NCBI GenBank assembly: GCA_937996605.1
Contig: CALKVB010000543.1
Coordinates: 1 to 18,522 of the forward strand
Length of the DNA stretch: 18,522 nucleotides
Direction of reading: 5' to 3'
Source of the DNA: an uncultured Oxalobacteraceae bacterium
GTDB taxonomy: Bacteria > Pseudomonadota > Gammaproteobacteria > Burkholderiales > Burkholderiaceae_D
A model generated the notes under the pieces. The model worked only from the letters and a program-made list of their open reading frames with translations. It was not told where the DNA came from and did no database searches. The position numbers and the translations under genes are program-made. Of the stretch, positions 9,941 to 17,726 are shown piece by piece (position 1 is the stretch's first letter; each line of letters begins with the position of its first letter).

Positions 9941-10735
9941 ATGACAACAGAAACAAAACCAAACAGCCTGACGATTGCAGGTAAGACTTATCAGTCGCGT
10001 TTATTGGTCGGTAGTGGTAAGTATAAAGATCTCGAGCAAACCAAGCTCGCCACCGAAGCGAGTGGTTCGGAGATTATTACGGTGGCGATCCGCCGTGTGA
10101 ATATTGGTCAAGATCCCAACGCACCAAGTTTGCTCGACGTGGTACCGCCATCGAAATACACTATCTTGCCGAATACGGCCGGTTGCTACAACGCCAAGGA
10201 TGCGATTTACACTCTGCAATTGGGCCGTGAATTATTAGGCGGTCATACGCTGTGTAAACTCGAAGTCTTGGGTGATGAAAAGACTCTGTTTCCGAATATG
10301 CCCGAGACTTTGGAAGCAGCGAAGGTCCTAGTCAAAGATGGTTTTGATGTGATGGTGTATTGCAGCGATGACCCTATTCAAGCGCGCATGCTAGAAGACA
10401 TTGGATGTGTGGCGGTGATGCCTTTGGCTTCTCTGATAGGCTCAGGCATGGGAATTTTAAACCCATGGAATCTGTCACTCATCATCGAACAAGCGAAGGT
10501 GCCAATCATTGTCGATGCCGGTGTGGGGACAGCGTCGGATGCCGCTATCGCGATGGAATTAGGGTGTGATGGGGTGTTGATGAATACCGCTATTGCAGGT
10601 GCGCGTGATCCAATTCGTATGGCACGGGCTATGGGTTTGGCGGTAGAAGCTGGACGCGAAGCGTATTTGGCGGGACGTATCGACAGGAAGTTTGTTGCCT
10701 CTGCTTCCTCGCCTATGGTGGGAAGAGTAGCGTGA
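9941..10735 (+). CDS. thiG: Thiazole synthase ThiG
   Basis: ThiG condenses 1-deoxy-D-xylulose 5-phosphate, dehydroglycine and ThiS-thiocarboxylate sulfur into the thiazole phosphate unit. The 264-residue protein is a TIM barrel with the family signatures [12 protein letters not shown] near the N-terminus, [15 protein letters not shown], and CKLEVLGD, where K106 should be the Schiff-base lysine. Later come [37 protein letters not shown] and [15 protein letters not shown], the phosphate-binding part of the barrel. The ATG at 9941 follows a GAGAGA ribosome-binding site about 6 bases upstream. Its TGA stop shares a base with the thiD start (TGATG at 10733-10737). The 231-base gap before it is unusual for this operon. 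Confidence 0.97.
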   Translation: MTTETKPNSLTIAGKTYQSRLLVGSGKYKDLEQTKLATEASGSEIITVAIRRVNIGQDPNAPSLLDVVPPSKYTILPNTAGCYNAKDAIYTLQLGRELLGGHTLCKLEVLGDEKTLFPNMPETLEAAKVLVKDGFDVMVYCSDDPIQARMLEDIGCVAVMPLASLIGSGMGILNPWNLSLIIEQAKVPIIVDAGVGTASDAAIAMELGCDGVLMNTAIAGARDPIRMARAMGLAVEAGREAYLAGRIDRKFVASASSPMVGRVA

Positions 10736-11559
10736 TGCCTAAGTTCGACTTGACACCTTGTGTGCTTGTGTTCGCTGGACATGATCCGAGTGGTGGCGCG
10801 GGCATCCAGGCTGATATCGAAGCGATTGCCGCACAAGGTGCCCATGCTTTACCGATTATCACCGCATTGACCGTGCAGGATAACAATCAGGTCGCTGCGG
10901 TTCATCCTGTGGCCGCTGAGGTGATTCGAGCACAGGCCCTCGCTTTGATGGCCTGTATGCCGATTCGTGCGTTGAAACTAGGTATCGTGGGCAATCGCGA
11001 GAATGCCGAAGTTATCGGTCAGCTCATTGACCAGTTACAGCAACAAGCAGGTGATCAGGGTGCAGTGCTCCCGGTCGTGCTTGATACCGTCTTGGGAAGT
11101 GGACGAGGTCACGCGCTAGCAGTAGAGGACGCTTGCTTTGCGCTCGCCCCTTTGTTGCAACGAGCCACACTAGTGACGCCAAATTTACCTGAATTAGCAA
11201 AATTGGCGCCACACGGATTGACCAGCGCCCAGAGAGCAATCTCATTATTGGGTGGGTCGGTGACGGATGTGCTATTGAAGGGCGGGCACGCCGATGACGA
11301 AATGGTGGTGAATCGGTGGTTTTCGTCAGTCCATACGCAACAAGAAGTGCAATGGTCGTGGCCTCGTTTAAGCGGGCAGTTTCACGGCAGTGGCTGTACT
11401 TTGGCGGCAGCGATTGCGGCCCATTTAGCAGCAGGTGAAAGCGTGCAGCAAAGCCTAGTTGCGGCACAGGACTATACTCAGGCAGCATTGTCGTCTGCCT
11501 TTCGTATTGCAGAGGGGCAGTTGATCCCTCAGCGTTTTAAAAAAGCAAGAGGTCAATAA
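10735..11559 (+). CDS. thiD: Hydroxymethylpyrimidine / phosphomethylpyrimidine kinase ThiD
   Basis: This ribokinase-fold enzyme phosphorylates HMP and HMP-P to HMP-PP, the substrate for ThiE. With the ATG at 10735, which overlaps the thiG stop by one base, it is 274 residues; a GTG directly before it at 10732 is also possible. The N-terminus has VFAGHDPSGGAGIQADIEA, the substrate-binding segment of ThiD. ITALTVQDNN follows. The C-terminal half has VTPNLPELAKL, VLLKGGHADDE, and FHGSGCTLAAAIAAHLAAG, the anion-hole and catalytic region. It is slightly longer than some bacterial homologues (about 266) but intact. Translation is probably coupled to thiG and thiE on both sides. Confidence 0.95.
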   Translation: MPKFDLTPCVLVFAGHDPSGGAGIQADIEAIAAQGAHALPIITALTVQDNNQVAAVHPVAAEVIRAQALALMACMPIRALKLGIVGNRENAEVIGQLIDQLQQQAGDQGAVLPVVLDTVLGSGRGHALAVEDACFALAPLLQRATLVTPNLPELAKLAPHGLTSAQRAISLLGGSVTDVLLKGGHADDEMVVNRWFSSVHTQQEVQWSWPRLSGQFHGSGCTLAAAIAAHLAAGESVQQSLVAAQDYTQAALSSAFRIAEGQLIPQRFKKARGQ

Positions 11560-12185
11560 TGGCTCGAAATGTGTGGAATACAGGCCTGTATTTGGTAACG
11601 CCAAATTGGGACGATACTGAACAGCTCTTGGCGGTAACTGAAGCAGCCTTGCAGGCAGGGGTTTCTTTATTGCAGTACCGGCATAAGACGGCATCGGTGG
11701 CGCTGCGCATAGAGCAAGCGCAAGCGTTGTTGAAGCTTTGCCGTACCTATGAGGTTCCGTTCATCATTAATGATTACCTTGATCTGTGTGCCGCGATTGA
11801 TGCTGATGGTGTGCATGTTGGTGCAACGGACACGACGGTGGCTCAAGCACGTGCTCAACTAGGAAAAAGTAAGCTCGTGGGTGCATCTTGTTACGGTGAA
11901 CTGGCGTTGGCGGAGCAGGCTTACCAACAAGATGCCAGTTACATTGCTTTTGGCGGATTTTATCCTTCGTTGGTAAAACAGTACCCAGTGACGACTCCGA
12001 TTGAAATCGTAACGCGAGTCAAAACAGTAATACCACTTCCAGTCGTGGTGATTGGTGGTATGACGCCTTCTTTGTCTAAGCCTTTAATTCAAGCGGGCGC
12101 CAATATGGTGGCTGCCATCAGCAGTGTGTATAACAGTGGAGACCCTAGTGCTGCTGTTAGGGAATTTGTTTCTCTATTTAAATAA
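11559..12185 (+). CDS. thiE: Thiamine-phosphate synthase ThiE
   Basis: ThiE joins HMP-PP and the thiazole phosphate into thiamin monophosphate. The 208-residue TIM barrel starts at an ATG overlapping the thiD stop by one base (TAATG). Recognisable family elements are GLYLVTPNWDD, VSLLQYRHK with the phosphate-binding QYR-K, FIINDY, DADGVHVGATD, LVGASCYG, VVVIGGMT and MVAAISSVY. Some positions differ from the E. coli and Bacillus pattern: INDR reads INDY, GQEDL reads GATDT, and the loop usually seen as a T-x-T-K sequence reads FGGFYPSLVKQYPVTT. I believe this variant style is shared by related betaproteobacteria, so the enzyme is probably functional. It is the last gene of the operon. The following 206 bases show no clear terminator. 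Confidence 0.94.
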   Translation: MARNVWNTGLYLVTPNWDDTEQLLAVTEAALQAGVSLLQYRHKTASVALRIEQAQALLKLCRTYEVPFIINDYLDLCAAIDADGVHVGATDTTVAQARAQLGKSKLVGASCYGELALAEQAYQQDASYIAFGGFYPSLVKQYPVTTPIEIVTRVKTVIPLPVVVIGGMTPSLSKPLIQAGANMVAAISSVYNSGDPSAAVREFVSLFK

Positions 12186-12284
12186 AATTAAGTCTTAAGA
12201 CCAGTCGTGTGTTGTGAAAAAAGCGTAAAACTGTTGTGATGCGACCATGAGCGTATAAAAGAAAGCTTTTTATGCCGGATTTTT

Positions 12285-12366
12285 TTGCGGGGCCCACGCT
12301 TTATTGTATGATCTTGTCACAGATTGCAAGAATCTCTCCCGAAAATTTCCGATGAGAAATTGGGAG
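12285..12366 (+). promoter_or_regulatory. Candidate promoter and leader hairpin of the receiver gene
   Basis: TTGCGG (12285-12290) and TATGAT (12307-12312), spaced 16 bases, could form a sigma70 promoter. The leader would contain a hairpin: CTCCC (12336-12340) and AATTTC (12344-12349) pair with GAAATT (12356-12361) and GGGAG (12362-12366), with a 3-base bulge. The stem holds a GGAGG too far (24 bases) from the ATG at 12392 to serve as its ribosome-binding site. The rest of the 206-base gap after thiE shows nothing else convincing. Confidence 0.35.
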
Positions 12367-12391
12367 GCAAAATAAGGTTTACACTTTCATA

Positions 12392-13258
12392 ATGACCCAA
12401 TCCAGCTCCATGATGGCGTCCGCTAAGGGCAGTCATCGTTTCGTGTTAGAAATGCGTGGCTTCACCGAAGCTGAAAAGAGTATGCTCACGTCTACTTTTC
12501 GCCTGACCAGTCGGCGAGAAATGTCGTATGTTGAGCCAGAAGCAGGCGATGTTCGCGCTGATATCTACTTGATCAATGCAGACAATCCAGAAGCGTTGAA
12601 CGAGCTAGCGAAGCGTGATATCGGGGTGCCCAATGCGCATTCACCAGCGGTCGTAATAGGCAGGACTGCGGTTGAAACACCGTGGCCCTTCGTCCCCAAG
12701 CCGATACATTGGATGCGTTTGTTCGAAAAGCTCGATGAGGTGATGCAAGAGGCCTTGCGAGAACGCAGTCGTCGTTCTACGCAGACGCCAGCACAGTGGG
12801 ATGGGACTAGCTTACGCCGCTCAACCGATCAAAAAACCAAGCCAGTGCCAGCGGCCGTACCTGTTGCCTATCGAGAGTCTGTATTAGTTGTTGATGACAG
12901 TGCGACCGTACGCGCCTTTATGCGAATTAAACTCTCACCATTTCAATTTGATGTTGATTTTGCCGAAACTGGCGAACAAGCGATTGAAAAAGCGGACCAG
13001 AAAAAATACACCTGTATTTTCCTCGACATTATGATGCCAGGTATTGATGGTTATGAAGTCTGTAAACGTATTAAGGGTAACCCTAAAACGAAATCGACTG
13101 CAGTCGTCATGTTGACTAGTAAATCATCAATGATCGATAAATTTCGTGGTACTTGGTCAGGCTGTAACGCTTATCTCAGTAAGCCGGTATCAGAAGACGA
13201 GTTGCTGGCAACGATCGCTAAATTCTTACCTAGCGCTTTGGAAAGTATTCGCGATTAA
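12392..13258 (+). CDS. Response regulator with degenerate N-terminal receiver-like domain
   Basis: This 288-residue protein has a C-terminal CheY-like receiver (about 164-285) with all key residues: D168/D169 in VLVVDDSA, phospho-acceptor D212 in FLDIMMPG, and K264 in LSKPVSE. It most resembles twitching-motility and PilG/PilH-type or cyclase-associated receivers and has no output domain. Residues of about 12-130 seem to be a second, decayed receiver: FVLEMRGF where the acidic pair should be, a strand ADIYLINADN with N62 near the acceptor position, PAVVIG, and PKPIHWMRLFEKLDEVM, which mirrors the K-P and last helix of a receiver (K103). A basic, Pro/Thr-rich linker (about 131-163) joins the two. 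The ribosome-binding site is weak; ATG 12410 or 12413 could also start. It stands alone between the thi operon and the signalling block. Confidence 0.85.
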   Translation: MTQSSSMMASAKGSHRFVLEMRGFTEAEKSMLTSTFRLTSRREMSYVEPEAGDVRADIYLINADNPEALNELAKRDIGVPNAHSPAVVIGRTAVETPWPFVPKPIHWMRLFEKLDEVMQEALRERSRRSTQTPAQWDGTSLRRSTDQKTKPVPAAVPVAYRESVLVVDDSATVRAFMRIKLSPFQFDVDFAETGEQAIEKADQKKYTCIFLDIMMPGIDGYEVCKRIKGNPKTKSTAVVMLTSKSSMIDKFRGTWSGCNAYLSKPVSEDELLATIAKFLPSALESIRD

Positions 13259-13303
13259 GTTTTCGTTGAAGCACTTTCTTACCATTCTTCCTTTTTCAAG
13301 TTG

Positions 13304-13350
13304 AGGCATTTGCTGCGGTATTTGTTACATACTAATCGCATCAAATGCCT
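13304..13350. repeat. Inverted repeat in intergenic region
   Basis: AGGCATTTG (13304-13312) and CAAATGCCT (13342-13350) are perfectly inverted, separated by 29 bases. They lie in the 193-base gap 13259-13451. No U-run follows, so a terminator is not well supported. Nothing else recognisable is in this gap. Confidence 0.4.
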
Positions 13351-13451
13351 TACTCATCGCTCTACCACTCTCCATTATCGCAAACAATTCGAAATCGTTG
13401 AACATCATGAATAGACTGCGCCACATCATTCAACAAACTTGGAAAGGTGAA

Positions 13452-14087
13452 ATGATGAAACAGTGGAAAATGATCATGAGTGCAGTGGTAGTGGCGATCG
13501 CAGCGAATACTTCTTTTGCAGAAGATACTAAGCCAAATTTACCTAAGGGATGGGAGTTACATAGTTCAGGTAGCGGCAAATATGATTTGAACTACACGAG
13601 TGCTGCAGGGGCGAATAATCGACGCTTTGTACTAAGTTCTAATTCGAGTGCGACGGACTCAGACTTTGTGGCGATCACGAAGACGGTTGACGTCAGCAAA
13701 CTACAAGGACAAGCCGCATTTTTGTCTGTGTTCTTGCGTGGAACTGGGCCACTCGCAAATAAAGATATATGGTTGCGATATTTCGGACGCGATGGGGAAT
13801 TGTTTTCTCAACAGGTTGAAATGTTTGAGGATGACGACACCGTTTTGAGGGATAAATTGTCGCCTTCGTTTTTAAAAACGGTGGTCCCATTCGGCGCGAC
13901 TCAGATGGAAGTCGGGATAGGGTTCAAGGGAAAAGGGACGTTCGAATTACGGCGTTTGACTTTTAATTTGATTGCTGAAACCCCGGACATGCCAAAGATG
14001 GTGAAACGCGATCCCTTAGTGAAGCAAATTAAGAAGCTAGGTGCCGTGAGTGACATCGATCCTTTGACACTTGGATTGGAAGAATAA
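13452..14087 (+). CDS. Secreted or periplasmic protein of unknown function
   Basis: I do not recognise this protein. A longer frame opens at 13398, but the ATG at 13452 (or 13455) follows AAAGGTGA at 13443-13450 and gives a proper signal peptide: a basic start MMKQWKMIM, a hydrophobic core of alternating V/A, and a cleavage site SFA-ED at about residues 24-26. The mature part is about 187 residues, rich in beta-strand patterns and polar residues, with no cysteine and no membrane segment. A segment FVAITKTVDVSKLQGQAAFL followed by LRGTGPLANKDIWLRYFG and later VPFGATQMEVGIGF has the rhythm of a beta-sandwich, carbohydrate-binding-like module; that is inference only. The C-terminus is charged. 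It lies 220 bases upstream of the kinase gene in the same direction and could be its sensed or regulated partner. Confidence 0.8.
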   Translation: MMKQWKMIMSAVVVAIAANTSFAEDTKPNLPKGWELHSSGSGKYDLNYTSAAGANNRRFVLSSNSSATDSDFVAITKTVDVSKLQGQAAFLSVFLRGTGPLANKDIWLRYFGRDGELFSQQVEMFEDDDTVLRDKLSPSFLKTVVPFGATQMEVGIGFKGKGTFELRRLTFNLIAETPDMPKMVKRDPLVKQIKKLGAVSDIDPLTLGLEE

Positions 14088-14099
14088 GTGTGAAACGAG

Positions 14100-14173
14100 G
14101 CGCTTTCCTTAGTTCTGTATCGATTGCAGCGTTGTGCCAATACTGCTTTTATTGAGATCAATGTGGAAAGCGC
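14100..14173. repeat. Inverted repeat downstream of the secreted-protein gene
   Basis: GCGCTTTCC (14100-14108) and GGAAAGCGC (14165-14173) are perfectly inverted, 56 bases apart, starting 12 bases after the stop codon. It could fold in the 3' end of the mRNA. No U-run follows. The rest of the 220-base gap up to the kinase holds only a weak possible promoter: TTGCAA at 14263-14268 and TATCGA at 14287-14292. Confidence 0.4.
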
Positions 14174-14307
14174 ACCATCAAGTATGTGCACTTATGCTCC
14201 AACTCGTGATGCGTAAATACCTAGCACCTTCGTATCTCATGTTGATGTATGGTGAGTATATTTTGCAATTATGTTTTACGAGCATGTATCGAAATCTAGC
14301 GTAGCTT

Positions 14308-15354
14308 ATGCAGATCAATAATCAATTTCGCGCTCCTTACGTGAGCTTCCCTGAATGGGTAAGGCTTCCCAGCGTTTGTATTTTGTTGTTAGTGGCCAGC
14401 GGATTACTGTGGCAACGCCACGCTGTGATCGCAGATTTGACCGCCATACTAGCTTGTTATGTATTCTGCCGTACTTGTATCGATGGCGTTATGAATTGGG
14501 AAGTGTTGCGTCTGGGATGGGTACGTTGGATTTTTTTGCTGCTGGGTTTTAGTCTATCGATTTGGCTATCTCTGCAGCTGCAAAAAATTCTATGGCCGAC
14601 CAACATGCCACCGCACCCATATTGGTTACTTCCCTTAATTTTGCTTGGGTTTCAGCTCGCTTTTATCTTGCCTCATACTCTCACCGCCGAGGTTGCACGT
14701 AGAACCCAGATAGCTTTGCACGAGGAAGAAAAGCGCCACAAGATAGAGCGGCAACTATTGGAAGCAAAACTCGCTGCACTGCAAGCGCAAATCGAACCCC
14801 ATTTTTTGTATAACACCTTGGCTAATGTGCGCGCCTTAATTCGGCAAGATGCAGCCGCTTCAGAAAAAATGCTGACGCATTTAATTGCCTACTTGAGAGC
14901 AGCGATGCCTGACTTGCGATCTCCTACCACCACTCTAGGTCAAGAACTTGAAAGAGCGCAGTCGTATTTGGAGATTATGCAGATCCGATTGGGTAATCGA
15001 CTACAATTTCGAATTGATGCAGCAGCAGATAGCTTACACTGTTTAATTCCGCCCCTTAGTTTGATGACGCTGGTTGAAAATGCGATTCAGCATGGAATTG
15101 AGACACAGCTTGAGGGAGGCACGATAGCGATCACCTCCAATCGTGATGCCGATAGGCTCGAAATTGTAGTGCGAGATACGGGCCCTGGCCTATCTTCAGA
15201 AATGGGTGAGGGAGTAGGTCTTCTCAATCTTCACCAACGCTTGCATGCGATGTATGATGAAAAAGCCCAATTGAAGTTTGAAAGCGACAAGGAGAAAGGT
15301 TTGCAAGTGACTATCTTGATTCCACTTCAAGAAAAAGCGGAGATTAAGCGATGA
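14308..15354 (+). CDS. LytS/YpdA-type sensor histidine kinase
   Basis: This 348-residue membrane kinase should autophosphorylate and pass phosphate to the next gene's product. The N-terminal 125 residues hold four hydrophobic segments (about 20-38, 42-60, 72-92 and 104-122), with no sizeable extracytoplasmic domain. A charged helical linker (HEEEKRHKIERQLLEAKL) leads to the His-kinase box QIEPHFLYN, with H165 as the phosphorylation site in the PF06580-type arrangement. The ATPase part has LVENAIQHGIE (N258), DTGPGLS and GVGLLNLHQRL. This two-part arrangement is standard for kinases that pair with LytTR regulators, and the neighbour confirms it. The ribosome-binding site before ATG 14308 is weak. 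The gene ends in ATGA, overlapping the regulator start by 4 bases, so the two are translationally coupled. The stimulus is unknown; sensing would be in or near the membrane. Confidence 0.93.
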   Translation: MQINNQFRAPYVSFPEWVRLPSVCILLLVASGLLWQRHAVIADLTAILACYVFCRTCIDGVMNWEVLRLGWVRWIFLLLGFSLSIWLSLQLQKILWPTNMPPHPYWLLPLILLGFQLAFILPHTLTAEVARRTQIALHEEEKRHKIERQLLEAKLAALQAQIEPHFLYNTLANVRALIRQDAAASEKMLTHLIAYLRAAMPDLRSPTTTLGQELERAQSYLEIMQIRLGNRLQFRIDAAADSLHCLIPPLSLMTLVENAIQHGIETQLEGGTIAITSNRDADRLEIVVRDTGPGLSSEMGEGVGLLNLHQRLHAMYDEKAQLKFESDKEKGLQVTILIPLQEKAEIKR

Positions 15355-16079
15355 GAGCAACGGCGATTATTGCTGAAGATGAAGTGATTCTGCGGATGGA
15401 ATTAAAAGCTGCTTTGGAAAATGCGTGGCCAGAATTAGAAATTATTGCTGAGTTTGGCGATGGTATTGCAGCAGCGCAGGCGATCAATCTACACAAGCCT
15501 GACTTTGCTTTTCTCGATGTGCGTATGCCTGGCTTATCGGGTATCGATGTCGCGCGACTTTCTGTACACAAAGCCCATATCGTTTTTCTGACGGCTTATA
15601 ACGAATACGCGGTCGATGCTTTCGATCAAGGCGCAGTCGACTATTTGCTGAAGCCAATCGACATGGCGCGGCTAGCGCTCACGGTACAAAGAATGAAAGA
15701 GAAGTGGTCGTCTAAAGCGTCTGATATGTCGGGTTTGGATGTCGGTAAGCGTAAAGGTCCCTTGCGTTGGATACAAGCATCCCACGCAAATCAAATCAAA
15801 TTTATAGATATTAATGAAGTGTTGGCTTTCCGGGCGGATGCGAAATACACTAAAGTAGAAACCAAATCTCTTGCTGCACATATTCGCACGACGATCAAAG
15901 ACTTGATGCAGCAACTCGATGCCGAACAGTTTTGGCAAATCTCGAGAAGTGCGATTATCAAAGTCAGTGCGATTGATTCAGTCAAACGTGTTGATGGCGG
16001 CCTAACATTGCGAATGCGACATTCGGATGAGTGGTTGCCGGTATCGCAGTCATTTCAATATCAATTTCGGCAAATGTGA
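15351..16079 (+). CDS. LytTR-family response regulator
   Basis: This 242-residue DNA-binding regulator is partner of the overlapping kinase gene. The receiver domain (1-120) has E9/D10 in IIAEDEV, phospho-acceptor D56 in FLDVRMPG, a Thr in VFLTAYNEYAVDAF and K101 in YLLKPID. After a linker of about 30 residues comes a LytTR DNA-binding domain (about 140-240): IKFIDINEVLAFRADAKYTKVET, a TTIKDLMQQLD helix, and FWQISRSAIIKVSAIDSV. LytTR proteins bind pairs of short direct repeats. I could not find a convincing pair upstream of the genes here, so its targets are open. Confidence 0.94.
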   Translation: MRATAIIAEDEVILRMELKAALENAWPELEIIAEFGDGIAAAQAINLHKPDFAFLDVRMPGLSGIDVARLSVHKAHIVFLTAYNEYAVDAFDQGAVDYLLKPIDMARLALTVQRMKEKWSSKASDMSGLDVGKRKGPLRWIQASHANQIKFIDINEVLAFRADAKYTKVETKSLAAHIRTTIKDLMQQLDAEQFWQISRSAIIKVSAIDSVKRVDGGLTLRMRHSDEWLPVSQSFQYQFRQM

Positions 16080-16086
16080 GGCGAGT

Positions 16087-16476
16087 ATGAAGTTGGGCAT
16101 GAAGGAAGCACGTCGTCAGGATTATTCGGATTATCAAGAGGCGACGATCTTAAAGTACAGCAGAACGCAATATTTATGTGTGATCTTGGGTCTTTGCATT
16201 TCAGTGGTTTTTCCGATTCTTTACACGATCTGGGTTTTATTGAGTTCTCGTCCAATTGGCGATGCGGTCAAGATATACTTTTACGCCTTACCGATGGGTT
16301 TCATTTGTTTTGCCTACTCGTTTCGATGTAAAGCCTCGTGCCTTCAGTGTGATGGGGATATCGAAATTTTCTGGTGTCAAGAATCGGATGAGCAAGGCAG
16401 GCGCTCTGGTCCACTAGCGGTTTGTGAATCTTGTCGCACTTTTGAGGCGCGACTAAGCTCCGACGATGCAAATTGA
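16087..16476 (+). CDS. Small membrane protein with zinc-ribbon-like cysteine tail
   Basis: The product is not recognised. The frame is open from 16027, inside the regulator gene, but ATG 16087 has a GAGG ribosome-binding site at 16078-16081 that overlaps the regulator's TGA, so I choose that start: 129 residues. A hydrophilic N-terminus of about 28 residues is followed by two transmembrane helices (about 28-52 and 62-80). The soluble tail carries CKASCLQC, a further cysteine in IFWC, and CESC near the end, an arrangement that could form a metal-binding ribbon of four cysteines. Spacing of 7 bases to the LytTR gene suggests one transcript and a linked role, perhaps as an accessory to the kinase or as a target. 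No related function is claimed. Confidence 0.75.
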   Translation: MKLGMKEARRQDYSDYQEATILKYSRTQYLCVILGLCISVVFPILYTIWVLLSSRPIGDAVKIYFYALPMGFICFAYSFRCKASCLQCDGDIEIFWCQESDEQGRRSGPLAVCESCRTFEARLSSDDAN

Positions 16477-16562
16477 GTATTCAATAATAGCGATTTTTGT
16501 TTACTAAAACAGCTAAACTACATCACTTCTTCAACCTACAGATTGACCCATAAATTCGGCTC

Positions 16563-16648
16563 AGACTAATATCCGCTATGGCTTTGGCATTGTGAATGCT
16601 AATCTTTAGTCTTGGGTCTTGTTTATTAAATTCGAGAGGAACGCTCTC
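16563..16648. promoter_or_regulatory. Palindromes upstream of the LacI-family gene
   Basis: AGACTAA (16563-16569) and TTAGTCT (16606-16612) enclose GCATT-GTG-AATGC (16587-16599). A further GAGAG-GAACG-CTCTC lies at 16634-16648, just before the ribosome-binding site. These are candidate autoregulatory operators in the 198-base gap 16477-16674, but none matches a standard LacI-family operator closely enough to be sure. Confidence 0.3.
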
Positions 16649-16674
16649 CTCGTTTGAGTTGAAGGTGGGATGGA

Positions 16675-17661
16675 ATGAGTGTCACCATACGCGATATTGC
16701 AAAGGCGACGGGCCTGTCCTTGGGCACGATATCGCGCGCCCTGAAAAATCAGAGTGGTTTGACTGAAGCAACGCGTGTTCGCGTGTTTGCTGTCGCACGC
16801 GAGCTTGGCTACGATTTGTCCAAACTCAAAGTAGGGCGGGTACGCCGCATTGCTTTCCTTTTACATCGTCAACACAATACTTTATCAAGTAGTCCATTTT
16901 TTTCACCAGTTTTGCATGGCGCAGAAGCGGCATGCCGACGCGAGGGCGTCGCGCTTTCTTTTATCGCAATTGGGCCAGCAGAGCCGATTATGGAGCAAAT
17001 TCGTCTGCATCAACCGGATGCAATCTTGTGCGCTGGATTTTTTGAGCCCGAAATCTTGCATGCGATTCGCGCTGCGGGCAAACCGCTGGTGTTGATTGAT
17101 ATGCGTCTGCAAGACTATACCGCGATTAATCCAGATAATCGTCTAGGCGGATATTTGGCGACACGTCATTTGATTCAGGCTGGTCGAAAGCGCATCGCGA
17201 TGTTGAGCGGTCCGAGCGCGCATTATAGTATTCAAGAACGGGTACACGGATTTCGTAAAGCTTTATACGATGCCAAAATTTTGGCGAATCCAGAATTAGA
17301 AATCGCCATCCCACATCACGCGAATGAAGAGCTAAGCGTTAAACAGGCGATGTTGAAATTACTGGCAATGACACAACCGCCTGATGCCGTGTTTTGTTAC
17401 AACGATACGACAGCGCTGACAGCGATGCAGGCTTGCCTCGGAGCGGGGCTCAAAATTCCTCATGATATTGCGATTGTAGGCTTCGATAATATTAGCGCTG
17501 CTGCAAAATCGAATCCACCTTTGACTAGCATCCATGTCGACAAAGAAGCGCTAGGCGCTGAAGGCGTCGCGATGTTGTTACGTAAGGCGCACGATGAGGC
17601 GATTGATAAAACTCTAGCGGTTCAACTGATTGTGCGTGAAAGTAGTACTGATGACTTGTAG
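16675..17661 (+). CDS. LacI-family transcriptional regulator
   Basis: This 328-residue repressor-type protein has an N-terminal helix-turn-helix at about residues 3-27 (TIRDIAKATGLSLGTISRAL) followed by the hinge region. The rest is a periplasmic-binding-protein-like sugar-sensing core: RIAFLLHRQ, a central PDAILCAGFFEPEIL, VLIDM, DNRLGGYLATRHLIQAG, RIAMLSGP, PDAVFCYNDTTALTAMQA, and IAIVGFDN. These are family hallmarks. The ATG at 16675 follows a GAAGGTGGGA ribosome-binding site. It lies 65 bases before a GH92 mannosidase gene in the same direction, so it probably controls glycan or mannoside use; the effector is inferred, not shown. A palindrome lies between the two genes (17693-17705). Confidence 0.94.
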   Translation: MSVTIRDIAKATGLSLGTISRALKNQSGLTEATRVRVFAVARELGYDLSKLKVGRVRRIAFLLHRQHNTLSSSPFFSPVLHGAEAACRREGVALSFIAIGPAEPIMEQIRLHQPDAILCAGFFEPEILHAIRAAGKPLVLIDMRLQDYTAINPDNRLGGYLATRHLIQAGRKRIAMLSGPSAHYSIQERVHGFRKALYDAKILANPELEIAIPHHANEELSVKQAMLKLLAMTQPPDAVFCYNDTTALTAMQACLGAGLKIPHDIAIVGFDNISAAAKSNPPLTSIHVDKEALGAEGVAMLLRKAHDEAIDKTLAVQLIVRESSTDDL

Positions 17662-17692
17662 TTCGATTGCAGGTTCGCATTAGCTTGCGTTG

Positions 17693-17705
17693 ATGCAAAA
17701 TGCAT
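17693..17705. promoter_or_regulatory. Palindrome, candidate operator
   Basis: ATGCA-AAA-TGCAT is a perfect 5-base inverted repeat with a 3-base centre, 22 bases before the GH92 start and directly after the LacI-family gene. It could be an operator, but LacI-family sites usually have a central CG, which is absent. Confidence 0.3.
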
Positions 17706-17726
17706 TTCTCTTTTTCAAGGATCCCC

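Noticed and set aside
10378..10845. 155-codon open frame on the minus strand across thiG and thiD
   Set aside because: It lies antisense to two clearly real genes, shows no family pattern and has no ribosome-binding site of note.
11024..11488. 154-codon open frame on the minus strand inside thiD
   Set aside because: It is a shadow of thiD, with a composition unlike a real protein.
13261..13402. GTTGA-containing sites as possible LytTR operators (13265, 13300, 13397)
   Set aside because: They only partly match the LytTR site pattern, and their spacing (35 and 97 bases) does not fit the usual paired direct repeats.
13398..13451. Longer N-terminus for the secreted protein
   Set aside because: It adds 18 basic residues before a normal signal peptide, and the good ribosome-binding site lies inside it, directly before 13452.
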